Below are positions 1 to 11,747 of a stretch of DNA of 64,000 nucleotides, piece after piece. The stretch lies in contig CAJQUW010014405.1 of NCBI GenBank assembly GCA_907163375.1, positions 1 through 64,000 of the forward strand. The letters are read 5' to 3'. Positions within the stretch are counted from its first letter, which is position 1. Every line of letters begins with the position of its first letter. The stretch is from Prostheceraeus crozeri (Eukaryota > Platyhelminthes > Polycladida > Euryleptidae). The notes beneath the pieces were generated by a model. It searched no databases, was not told the DNA's origin, and saw only the letters and a program-made list of their open reading frames with translations. The position numbers were made by a program, and so were the translations under genes.

Positions 1-3000
1 GGTGAAAGGGTGAAAACGGAGTCGCAATAAGGCTTTGTCGTCTGAAGCTCATGCTTCTTTGGGTTCTACCTTGTCGGAAAGGTTTATTGTCGGCGGTTTG
101 TGACCGTGCTCCGGCTAACTAGCAGGCTCTGGAATATTATTTTTATTTTACTGTCATTGAATTTATTTATGTTTGATTAATTTCTCATTCTTTTTCTCCA
201 CGTTTGTTTATTTTAAATGTGTGGTAGGCTTCGGCCGTCCCAATTAACACCACCCCCTGGTTTGCGAGATATGAACAGTCATCAGATGTTTCATGTTGTT
301 GAATCAAGTTTTTGGGCATGGCACTTACTTGGCTCATTTGTGATCGAACTTCCTTCCACTGCTCTCTTTTGCACTTCCCCATTTGTTGCAGGTTAAGGTG
401 TGACAGATCCAACGTATTCACGGCATACGGGCGTCAGGTAGTTCGAGGGTCCCGAACCCACTGGTAATGCTTTGGGAGGCAGGCCCGGTCAACTGCTCGA
501 AAAAAGGCGGTACAGTTCCACTGCCACGGACATGTGTGGGTAGCTTTACTGAGGGGTTTAGCCCGTGTAGCTGTATCCGGTTCCTCTGTGGCCTACCTGA
601 CTTGTACCCATTGTTACGGCAAAGGGGTTCTCATTTGGGTTTCTTCAAGCTTTTGCGACATGAACTGTGCCTATAAGTGTCTTTTTTGCGTATTATTTGT
701 TGCAGCTTTGTTGCTATTATTTACGTTTTTTCTGATGCCTTCCAAAGTTTCTTGTATCACTTTGTTGTACAGTATAATTTTCGTTTATTTGATTGATATT
801 CTATGAGAAATTATGAAAATGAGAAAGACACACAAGAAACGTAGTCAAGCCATCAAGCTCAAAACCCCTCTCAGGATCAGCTTCAGCAACGTAAGAGGAC
901 TGAGGTCCAATTACGACGACATCAACATCTTCCTGCAAGGTAAGTCACCAGATCTTCTAGCCCTATCGGAAACCAGGTTAGATCCCAGTGTGTCGTCAAG
1001 CGACGTTATTCCTGATGGATACATATTTCACCGGATGGATAAAGCACCTTGTCATGGTCTTGGAGTCTATGCCAAGACAAGCCTTCCCTTGAGAAGGCTT
1101 CGCAGCTCAGAGGATCCAAGGCATGAGTATCTTGCCTTCATTGCGCCGCTGCAGAAGACCACACTTCTTCTATTTTTCCTATACCGCTCTCCATCAACTA
1201 ATGCGGATATTTTCAATGTTCTTTCTGACAAGATCGATTCTCTTCTACAAGAGTATCCCAGCGCTGAAGTTGCCGTTTTTGGTGACTTCAACGTGCACAA
1301 TGTTGACTGGCTTGTGCACTCACGCACCACCGATCTCTCCGGTCAGGCAGCCCAGGATTTCGCTGTCTCTCACAACCTTAGTCAAATTGTCACTTGTCCT
1401 ACCAGAGTGCCTGACCGAGCTGGGGATACTGGATATCTCCTTGACCTGTTTCTCACCTCAAATCCAACTTGTTTTTCACACAAGGTTACTTCTCCCTCGG
1501 CACGTCTGATCACTGTGTTATCACAGTTTCTGGCAAACAAATTTGCTCCACACCGTCTGCACCCTTCCATAGAACAGTTTATCAATTCTCCAAAGCAGAC
1601 TGGGTGTGGCTTCCGCACTTTTCTTAGTCAAGTTCAAGCTGAGAATTTGATTCTGAGCGAGAACGTCCACAAGTCGGCGCAAGAACTGACAGAGTGGCTT
1701 CAGATAGGGATGTTGGCCTACATTCCTCACCGTACTTTCCAAATGAAGCCCCACTCACAACCTTGGTTTACACCAGAATGTGCAGCTGCAACTTGCCAGC
1801 GTGACCACTTTTTCCATAAGTATAAGCGTGACAGTAGCGCTGGCAATCTTGAATTGTACAAAACCGCACGTAGATATTGCAAGGAAACCATACATCAGGC
1901 CAAAAGCCGTTACGCTTTGTATGTACGGAAATCCATTGCTACCCAAAAGCTTGGCTCTAAGGACTTCTGGAGGATTTACAACAGTGTCACCAATAGGAAC
2001 AAATCCTCCATCCCAGCACTCCGTCATGCCGAAGTCAGTACTTCTATGGCGACAACCTCAGCAGACAAAGCCGAGCTTCTTTGCAAAGAGTTTGCGAAGA
2101 ATTCGTCATTAGACGATGGAGGTAGAATTCCACCTCCAATTCCCACGCGCACTGATGAGACAGTTAGTCCTCCTTCAGTCACAGTCCGAAACGTCAAAAA
2201 GATCATCGCCGGTCTCGATAGCTCTAAGTCTAGTGGACCAGATGGCATCCCGGTTTCGGTCTTCAAGCATCTCTCACCTGAGCTTTCTCCACTTTTATCT
2301 AAACTGTTCAGTACATGTGTATCCACCGGTGAGTTTCCCTCTTGTTGGAAAGTAGCTTCCGTGGTTCCAGTTCCATAGAAAGGTTCTGACTCATCTCTTC
2401 CATCTAGTTACCGTCCTATCAGCCTGCTTCCAATTGCTGGCAAGAGTTTTGAAGCAGTGATTAACCAACACATTGTTAACTTCCTTGAAACTCAGAACCT
2501 TCTATCAGAAGAACAGTATGGCTTCAGGCACTCTCGATCAACTCCAGATCTTCTTTCATATGTCACTGAACATGTCAGTCGTGTCCTTGACAGACAAGGT
2601 GAGACGAGATCAGTTGCCTTGGATATTTCCAAGGCATTCGATAAAGTCTGGCATCAGGGACTCCTTATGAAGCTCAAGTCCTATGGAGTTGCTAATCAAC
2701 TCCACAAACTTCTTGCTTCTTTTCTTAGTGACCGGCAGATATCTGTCGTCTTAGATGGCCAAAAGTCTTCCACCAAGTTTGTCAATGCAGGAGTTCCTCA
2801 AGGGTCAATTTTGGGACCCACTCTTTTTCTGCTGTACATCAACGACCTCCCAGACTGCCTAGTGAGTAAATTGGTGATGTATGCAGATGACACAACACTC
2901 TTCAATTCCAATGAGTGACTCGCTAAGAACACTCAGCAACGTCAGCAGCTATGCGACGTTCTTAATGAAGACTTACGCAGGGTCTCAGAATGGGGCGCCA

Positions 3001-4119
3001 ATTGACTTGTTTCCTTCAATCCTTCAAAAACTCAGAGTATTTTGCACTCACGACTTAAAGGAGATGATGATCATAGCATTAAGATGTCAGATAATAGGAT
3101 CAGAGAACAAGATTCCATCTCCTTCCTTGGATTGGCGGTTACGAAGGACTTGTCATGGAAACCGTACATCCAATCCATTAGCAAGCAGGCAGCTCAACGC
3201 ATTGGTAGTCTCTATCGTGCCAGCAGCTATCTTCCACCACAGACTGTCTGCTATCTTTACAAGTCCACTATTCGTCCTCTGATGGAGTATTGTTGTCATC
3301 TGTGGGCAGGCGCCCCACAAACGCATCTTAACCTCCTTGAACGGGTTGAGAAACGTGTCAAGAATCTCATGGGTGAAAAACTTGCTAGCAAGTTGCAGCC
3401 GCTCTCCGTCAGACGGGATGTTGCTTCACTCAGTCTCTTCTACAGGTACTATTTCGGTAGAAGCAGCTCTGCAGTAAATGAGTGCGTACCCAAACCTAAC
3501 ATCTTCTCCAGAAGCACACGCAGAGCTAATGCACTCACATGCTATCATGTGAGCTTAGAACGCGCACGTACTGTGAGTCGCTCGAAAAGCTTTTTTGTTC
3601 GCACGGCACAGCTTTGGAATCAGCTTCCCCAGACCACTTTCCCTGACCAATACAATCTTGATACTTTCAAGAGGCGTGCGAACATGTTTCTGATGGGGAC
3701 AGTTTAATCAGATTAGAAGATCTGTTTTTTTTTTTTAATTTTATCTATTTAAAATAATACAATTTTTACTTTTCATTGAGTAACCCCTAGCTTCGTTCAT
3801 GGCTCATAGCTGTGCTAGGGGTGAAAATTCAGTAAAAAAAAAAATAAGTGTGCGAAATTCTTAAGGTAAGTCGCTCATAATCCTGTCTCCCATCCTCTCG
3901 TACCTTTTTTCAAGTTCCGCAAACCCCTTGATGATCTAAGACATACCCGTCGACTCTTACCACCTCGTTAAAATCGCCAATATTATTATAACAACACCAT
4001 TGTTCGCTTCTCCTCGCTGATCTGATTATTGTCTTCTCTCTGTGGTTTGAAAATATCTATTTTAACCTAATACCGCTCTGTATCAGGAAATAAAGTTGAT
4101 AATTATTATTATTCTTATT
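1..4119 (+). mobile_element. Degenerate Jockey/CR1-type LINE
   Basis: A non-LTR retrotransposon copy running left to right. The first ~0.8 kb has no conserved coding and is probably 5' untranslated region. A single long reading frame from 813 to 3707 carries an endonuclease and a reverse transcriptase. The 3' region ends in an AATAAA-containing stretch followed by an ATT-rich tail near 4090-4119, as in many CR1/Jockey-like elements. The 5' boundary may lie outside the window. A poly-A stretch at about 3834-3843 could be an alternative 3' end, in which case 3844-4119 would be flanking DNA. No target duplication was identified. Confidence 0.75.
813..3707 (+). pseudogene. LINE endonuclease-reverse transcriptase, inactivated
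   Basis: The frame opens with an APE-type endonuclease (start near FSNVRGLRSNYDD, then LSETRLD and VFGDFNVHNVDW). The reverse transcriptase follows (YRPISLLPIAGK, LDISKAFDKVWH, GVPQGSILGP, MYADDTTLF), then the usual LINE C-terminal region ending about residue 960. Three in-frame stops interrupt it: TAG at 2376-2378, TGA at 2916-2918 and TGA at 3003-3005; the last looks like a former tryptophan codon. Between about 1500 and 1615 the endonuclease reads better in another frame (a TSDHCVIT segment), which indicates two compensating frameshifts. The copy is therefore dead. The Jockey/CR1 assignment comes from motif wording and not from a tree. Confidence 0.8.
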
Positions 4120-4192
4120 GAGTTATGACATGAAAGATATGTCTACGTAATATGAAATGCTTGCCAGAGCCTGGCTATCTGCGGGATTGTCG

Positions 4193-4200
4193 AGTTGAGG
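4193..4200. repeat. 8-bp target site duplication, left (hAT-like)
   Basis: AGTTGAGG here is repeated exactly at 6132-6139, immediately outside an inverted repeat pair. An 8-bp duplication is the hallmark of hAT transposition. Confidence 0.75.
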
Positions 4201-6131
4201 CAGAGTTGGAAGTGGGTCAACGAAACTTGACCCATGACCCACCTGACCGGCGGTCATATGTGACGCCCGACCCACTTGACCCACCAACTTTTCACGAAAA
4301 CATGACCCACTTGACCCACCTGACCCACATGCTGCAAGGGTGAATAATGTGAACGCAATTTTCATTTCTGGTATCCTCTTTAGTTTCATTTTTATTCAAG
4401 ATTCTAGGTTCTCAAAATTGTTGTTGAGATTTGTTATGATTCAAGTGTATCACATCACTTTTCACATGACAAATAGACATGCAACCTCATCAAAATAATC
4501 TTATAATCAAAGTTCATGCACAACAAATGCCTAAGGTTCTAAAAAAATTTACGCGATTCTGTTTCTTGTTTTAATTCTTGACTATCCTTTTTAGTGCTAC
4601 CTATTTAATTCGCAGACAGATGATTAGTTAAGCTGAGGGCCCTACAGACTAAATTTTTTAATGTTACATTTCTTAATCAACTGATGTTAAAAATTAAGAT
4701 TGCAGTAGGCCTAAATCATTTATTCATGCATTTTTTATGTTCGATACTACATGTGTGAAAATTATTCCAGAAAAATCATCAAACAAATATTTTGTTGCCT
4801 CTGATGGCAATCAATTCAAATTTCATTTACTTCCGCTAGTGTTAGATTTAAGTAGAAAGTTGTATATTTGATGTAAGAATGACATTCATTGAAAAGCAAA
4901 TGGAGTAAGCATGAGTAACGCGTGAATAGAAAATTGCTCGAGGACAAGATTATAATTCATGAATTAGCTTACAAAGTAGGCCTACTTATAGATGAAGTGA
5001 TATATTTGAGTGGAGCTACATGTACGAGTACGTTGTGATAACAATCACTATAGTGACATCATGTAAATATTTCTATTTTTATTGATACCAGATCAAATAT
5101 CAAAACGAAACTTTTATTGATACGAAATGTCAAGAAATATCTCCTCACAGAGCTCTGTCGTAGTAAGTCTGTGTGAAAGGGATAAGTCTATATCAATGAC
5201 CGTCGTATGAATTATCGTATTTCAGATTATCATGTATCGAATGAGCAATGAGATGCGTGAAACATGTATGATGCGAAAGTAGATTAAATGGCTAAATACT
5301 TTAGATATGAAGCATGTATATTATCAAGATATTTTGATCAATTACATATTTCGAAAATATTTAGGATCCGATCAATTTTTACCAGAGAATAACCACTCTA
5401 ATCTCTACCAGAGGATATTTTCTACGAAAGACCAACAAAATCAAACGAAACAAACAAAACGAAGATCAGCTGGCATTGCAAGAAAATTTTCAAGATGAAT
5501 AAAACCTCTGAAGAACTGATTTCTTCAGTAGCTGTATCTCTGAAGTCAAGGTCACCTATCATTGGGCATCGTCAGACATAGTGACAGAGAGTCGAGCATA
5601 CACAATTGTACTCAAACAACTTCTCTCCACAAACCAACATCTCTCAGTAGACAGCAGCAACTGTTTTCGAGCCTTTAATTCGTGTGAATTCCGCCCACTA
5701 TGCCACTGTCGAAACTGTATAAGGTGTGCGAAAGCAAGGATGTGGAGTCGGAGTCCCGGAGTCCTATCATTTTTACTGGAGTCGGAGTCCCATCAAAATG
5801 ATAGGACTCCGCATCCCTGTGTGAAAGTCAATAGTGTTGCATATTTTGACTGTGTACATCCATCAACCCCTTTCAGTGACACTGACTCAATCATTTTTCA
5901 TGAATGATAAGAAAACGAATAAATGAAGTTTATATTGTATTTGAGATTGTCAAATCTATCATAGGTCAAACTGGTTGGAAGTGGATCAACGAAGTCTGAC
6001 CCACGCTAAATGTGACCCACGACCCACCTGACCCATCAACTTTTCGGAAAAACATGACACACGACCCACGTGACCCACGCGATTTTGTGACCCATTTGAC
6101 CCACCTGACCCATGACCCACTTCCAACTCTG
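4201..6131. mobile_element. Non-autonomous hAT-like transposon
   Basis: The element starts with CAGAGTTGGAAGTGGGTC (4201-4218) and ends with its exact reverse complement (6114-6131), giving an 18-bp terminal inverted repeat. The 8-bp direct repeat AGTTGAGG lies outside both ends. CAGAG-type termini with an 8-bp duplication fit hAT. Both subterminal regions (to about 4332, and from about 5980) are dense in direct copies of GACCCAC(C/T)TGACCCA, plausibly transposase binding sites. I see no transposase reading frame inside, so it would depend on another copy. A second, smaller element is nested at 5735-5819. Confidence 0.7.
5735..5819. mobile_element. Nested 85-bp hAT-like MITE
   Basis: A short palindromic element begins CAAGGATGTGGAGTC and ends with the complement of CAGGGATGCGGAGTCC. 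It is flanked by TGCGAAAG (5727-5734) and TGTGAAAG (5820-5827), an 8-bp duplication with one mismatch. It sits inside the larger hAT-like element, so it inserted later. Confidence 0.55.
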
Positions 6132-6139
6132 AGTTGAGG
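6132..6139. repeat. 8-bp target site duplication, right (hAT-like)
   Basis: AGTTGAGG, identical to 4193-4200. Confidence 0.75.
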
Positions 6140-8310
6140 ACATCAGCCAAGCCCTTAGTGATTACCGTCTTGGGAAGTTACACCCATGGCCAAAAATCAT
6201 TGACACTTTTATTGACATTAGTTGAAATATTCAATGCATCGTTTCAATATTCACGAATGAAATACTTGCATATTTGCGTTATCTGGCAGGCACAGTAAAA
6301 TTTGAAATATGTTTCATTAACCCAACTTTTTGACCAACTTTACGTTTTGGCCGTAAGTTACCGGACTACTAAGATTTGCACGTTTATTATTTTGATTATC
6401 CGTCCTTTCTAATGTAGGAGCTTAATTGTTTCGTTGCTTACTGTTTTATATTCTGCAAGCACATTACTTTCAATGACTAAAAAAGTAAAAATTCAAATTT
6501 CAAATTTTTAACAGAACAGTGACTTGGCCAAAAGTTTCTCGAATTTAAATTCAAACTTGATGTCACAAATCTGAATCATTTCATTCTTAAAAATTGACTG
6601 AAATGTGCACGTCAATTGATTGTCTAACAAAAGTGATGCCGATACGAAAGCAAGTCTCGCCGAAGAAGATATCCGAGATTGTGACTATATCGATTGGCAG
6701 CTTTTCATATTTCGTCTTGGTCGCTATTGGACACTTCCGGTACTGTGACATCATGTCTCATTTTCTAACATGAAGAAGAAATTTCCATACTTTCTCTTCA
6801 ATATTGGGTACTGATGGATCCAAGAAATAAGTGGCTGTGTCAACATGGATTGGTTCCTTAATAATATTAAAATAATTAAAAGCATGAACTTTCAGCCACG
6901 ACAGCACTATAAGGTCTCGACTTTTTCATGAAGACTTCCATTATGATGCCGTTCATTAGATTTCCTTGATCATCAGCATAATTTCCGCTTAGTTGCGATA
7001 CTTGTTAGCAAATACTCATTCCTTTTGATATCCAACTTGTTTCATATTGCTTACAAAAGGGCGTCATGTCGGTAGGCCTACATATATTTGCAAAATTTAG
7101 CTTTTTCAAAACTGCTCAAATAATTTTTTGGACCGCAGGAACGTAATCTTCGCAAAAAGCTGAATCTTTTCATATAAAATTGTCACTGTATACAGACATT
7201 TTTTTGAGTCGACACTCTACCTACACGTACTTACTCTATGGATCCAACACTCAATAATAAAAAAAGGACTAGAACGGACATACACATTGAAAACAATATT
7301 GGCACCTGAACGTTGACGGTTTCCATTTGCTGACAAAGGGTATGTACTAGTACCTTATCAGTGCACTGTTTTTTTAAAACTATGAACTCATTTATGAAAT
7401 AACTTTCAATGTATCGCTTTTCAGCAAGCATTTGCAACTCTGGCAGGTTTGATTTTCCTTAGGATCTAGGAACTTAGATATTACATAGTCTACATATTAC
7501 ATATATTACATAAGTCTACGTGTAATATTACATATTTCATAAGTCAACATAGCGTTGACTTAGATCGGCTCCTTACAGAGGGATGAAATTACCATCAACA
7601 AGCAGCTGTTGTCATTGAAACTCCACTAACTGAAACAAAGCGCAAAAACCGAATTTCTATCGCTTTCTCCATGTTATTGTTAGGCTTGTTTCCTTACTGT
7701 TCAGCAACAGAGTACAGTTATTAATTTGAATGCAGAGCTTGTTTATTCACATTTATTTCTGAAATGATTTTCAAGCTTTCCTCAGCATTGAGAAAATTAG
7801 ATGAGTAAATAAGTCTCTCATTCCACTGAAGAGGAGGTAAATGTTATGTCTGATGGATTGCTTTTTTCACATCCATTATTGACGTCTCATCGCTATCACA
7901 CACGAGATGGTGGTCTCGACTCTGCAGATGTGTGCAGCTTCATTTGATGCTACTTATAAAAATAAAAGTAGATTTCATCAATTAAAATCATTGTCGACAG
8001 AATCAAAACTGTCGTTCAAAGTGCAAGAATAATCTATGGTTTGCAAAAAAAACACTGATGCAGGTCACTTTTTCGCATTTGTAGGTGACAATGGTAAGGT
8101 AGTGTTACCTATCAGTGTACTTTGGAAGAGATTCTCGATGATTAATAATTCCTTTTTAAATGCATGACTAAATCATTTAGTATGCAAAATAACTACAATA
8201 GTACTACAATAATTTTGCTCGGAAGCAAACAATTTTACAGGAAGCAATTGGCATTTTTTGCGTTATTATTTATCGCACAATTATGTGATTATATGTGGTT
8301 GATTTCAAGG
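6140..8310. other. No gene recognised
   Basis: AT-rich sequence without a convincing coding region on either strand. Around 7470-7550 there are short ATTACATA-type repeats. The stretch at about 7590-7660 resembles 29410-29500 (shared AAGCAGCAGCTGTTGT-like core followed by a CACTAAC segment). It may be a duplicated piece of the transporter locus further right. Confidence 0.4.
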
Positions 8311-8588
8311 TAATTTTGAAAATAAACGTTGTCGCCAAGAAACTTTTATTAATGAGAAACATAACGCAATACATGAGTATATTAATATTATATATAAAAA
8401 TAAGATAAGAATAAAATATTATATTAACATTATTAACGAGAATACATGTCATTTTGTACACACAATCATTCTGTCATTTTACTTAATCATCTCGGCCGTT
8501 GCAGGCATGATTAGAGGCCTCGAAAGCGCTCGCGTTATGTTTCTCACTAATAAAAGTTTCTTGGTGACTACGTTTATTTTCAAAATTA
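8311..8588. repeat. Fold-back repeat (57-bp arms)
   Basis: 8311-8367 and 8532-8588 are inverted copies of each other with a few mismatches. Each arm contains the segments AATTTTGAAAATAAACG and AAGAAACTTTTATTA. The ~164-bp loop is AT-rich and non-coding. It is probably a small non-autonomous DNA transposon; I did not find a clear target duplication. Confidence 0.6.
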
Positions 8589-9327
8589 TCGGAAAGCAGC
8601 ATTGTGTGAATGATTTCAAGTAGCATTTGCGCAAATTTTAAGTGGCACCTTAAGTGATTTCCTTCGTCATAAGTGCTCGGTTGTAATATCATACTTGCAT
8701 ATGCCGTCATAATGAAGCGAATGACTTAGGTGAGTAATCAATATGATCAATAAGTCCATACAAATGGGATATAGTAAAAGTTATGCTAATCCATTAACAA
8801 TGATGAATTACATGTATATTCATCTTTTTCTGTAGTCAAGGCAGAGTGACATTTGGAAGCACAAACGTAATATATCATTAGTCGACCAAAATCTATGTGA
8901 CAATTGCGCAATCTTTGCGGATATTTCAGAATCTGTCTCTACATAAATTCTAAAAAGCCTAACGTGGCATGATGCTTACTGGTAATCGCATTAGATGTCA
9001 CATCTGTGTTGGGCTTGTTACAAAATTCGTATTATGTCGGATGGACATTTTGATACATTAATGCTTTACTGTTAATGAAGTAAAGGCTGTAGGAACCTGT
9101 TAATAATGTGGCGTATAAAGCATGGCTAACACTCTCAAACCATGCAAAAAACATGTAAAGATAATGAGATGATAATGAGATAGAGCCAAATGAAATATTA
9201 TGTCGGTTGGACAAGATAGAATTTTGACTTTTTATTTTTTCTACTTCAAGCCAATTTCTATCTAAACTATTAGTTGTCACTTGCTTTTACCTTATGTTAA
9301 TATTGGTTTTCCAATCCATTTTCATAA

Positions 9328-10976
9328 TTAACAAGTTCTATTTGATCTGCACCGGTAATACCAAATTCTACTTCGTCCTCGATACTCAATTCATTAACAC
9401 CATGTGCATTTGACAAATTCTTTTTCGTCCTCTATGGTGCAGTCAGTCGAATAGCAAATTCATCGACGTCATAACAAATTCTACTTTATTGGTCTTGCAT
9501 GCGGTAGACATAATACCCATACATGGACAAATGAGTATGTCATTAGCATATTTGGATATCATGATCCGCTTTTCATCAGTCCTCAGCTGATCATTGATAC
9601 AAAACTAAGAGATCAAGGCGTAACAGGGTTATGCTGTGGTGATAGCTGACAATGTCCTCCTCGGCGTCAACAACTTCAACGATTTCATTGTCTGAGTCCT
9701 CTACATTTCGTCGTTACAATGGAATTCCACTAATTGATATACTGAGATTAGTACGGGCATACGAGGAAGATCGCGACTACATCTCCTTGGCAGATCACAT
9801 GGATATCAAACGACAAACAGCTAGGTCGATCATACAAAAGTATAGACGTGATGGGACTATCGCATCATCTCCAAAAGGAGGACGGACCTATGCGAAGATG
9901 GACGATGAAATGCGACGGGCAATCATCAGCTACGTCGATGAACAGTCAACGATTACTTTGAAAGAAATAGAGGAACGATTTTCACATGATTATCCTATGA
10001 AACCCCATGTCAGTAGTCAGACCATTGCCAATACATTGGATGGAGCCTTGTACACCATCAAGAAATTAGAGAGTTCTCCAGACATCAAATTATCTCGGAA
10101 ATTATTCATGGAGTGGATGACCGACATTGAGATGCAGCTTCATCTACTGTATCTAGATGAAACCGGATTTAATATCTGGACGGCGCGAACTCGAGGAAGG
10201 TCCCAACGTGGTTTACCAGCTATTCGACAAGTTGAAGGTCAAAGGGTCTGTGTGTCTCACCACAGTATGGTCTGGTAGATTACAATATCATCAATGGAGG
10301 TATGACCACTGAGCTCTTCTCCGACTTCCTAATGGAAATTTCGGCACTGATGGAAGAAGACACTTTCACCGCGCTAATGGACAATCCTCGTTGTCATAGC
10401 GATCCTCCATTCATGTCGAACATTCATGACGTGAAAATGCTGCCGAAGTATAGTCCATTTTTAAACCTGACAGAACTTACTAACTCGTGTTTGAAAGCAG
10501 CTGTGAAACGATCTTTGAGTGAACCCACCATCCAACAACGATTGGCAGACAGGGATGAAGCATTGCGAAAACATGACTCTACAACGTTATCCCACTGTCA
10601 TTCAAGTTATCAAGGACAATATCGACACAATAACTCCGGAAAAGTGTAGTTCGTGGTATCGTCATCTATCTAAATATACTCGACACTGCCTTAATGCGGA
10701 GGACATTTACTGGTGAGATATGTCAGGCGTCCTACGCTTTTCGCAAGAAACCAAGACGATTTGTATTTTTGTACTTGAATTGTTTGTAACATTATATAAT
10801 CTATCGTGTTAAAAAGAATTTGTTAAAACGAAAATGATTTCGCTATTGTGACTGATTGGGTGTCGTGGACGAAATAGAATTGGTTAAATAGCAAGTTTTA
10901 GTAATCGGATGAAGATGGCTTTGTTAAATCGTACGCGGACGAAATTGAATTTGTTACTTATCAAAATGAACTGGAA
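9328..10976. mobile_element. Tc1/mariner-superfamily transposon copy
   Basis: A broken Tc1/mariner transposase gene is flanked by mirror-image regions of about 160 bp. Each region is built from iterated ACAAATTCTATTTCGTCC-like blocks: left at about 9328-9490, right (inverted) at about 10815-10976. The order of blocks is conserved between the sides, including a (C)AGTCAGTC-AATAGC-AAAT segment. These are likely long, internally repetitive terminal inverted repeats. I could not fix the outermost base or a TA duplication. Confidence 0.55.
9652..10716 (+). pseudogene. Tc1/mariner-type DDE transposase, frameshifted
   Basis: The N-terminal half (9652-10278) has a helix-turn-helix region (about residues 45-95, SLADHMDIKRQTARSIIQKY) and the first catalytic aspartate in YLDETGFN near residue 170. 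The reading then moves to another frame at about 10262 (GGMTTELFSDFLMEI, second aspartate in LMDNPRCH, then LPKYSPFLNLTE with the glutamate), and shifts again near 10580 (ending SSWYRHLSKYTRHCLNAED). About 30 residues separate the second D from E, slightly short for a DD34E enzyme. The two frameshifts make it inactive. Confidence 0.7.
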
Positions 10977-11747
10977 AAAAAATAGTAGACTAGTTAGTCT
11001 TGAATCATTGTGATAAGAATATACTTCCCGAAGTGCATTAGTATTGCTGTCCTGCATGACATTTTAAAATGTTTCAATTATGTCGGATGGACAAATGTGA
11101 CTTTTCATACAAGGTTTTCCAAATCAATTGAAATTTATGTGGAAGGTATAACATACTCTAGTGTATCTGACCGTAATAAAAAAGAATGGAATTGCTGGTC
11201 CATCTAATGCAGACTGAATAAACATATATATTGTCCATCCGACATAAATTCATGAAGCTAGCTAGCATATGGAGTTACGGCAGTAAATATATGTTTTATG
11301 CAACAGAAGGTTTTACAATCAAAGATTAGACAGTTAAGTTACAAAAGATGTTGTTTGCTTTGTATTAACAGTTGTTGTTAGCTTTGTAATAGGCCTATCA
11401 ATCAGTTTCCAATATCCCTTTCTGTAAATAGTAGACTAAATCTATTTTTTCTAAAGATCGAAAGTTATTTATGTTTTCTATTGTTTTCCTTTATCATTTA
11501 ACCATTTCTGTCAACTTTTTTGTGAACTTTATGCTGATTCATAGTTTGCATCGTTTAATTTATTGCAATAATGAATAAGCTTATTACTCTGTTAGTCGTA
11601 TTATTTTAAATACTACCTAAGATTTAATTCATTATCACATATTTCGTAACAAACCTTGTTCGATTAAGAAGACGTATTCTACGAAATCATAGCTTTAATC
11701 AATTATAACGAAACAATCAAGAACAAATAAAACGTAACTTTCAAGTC

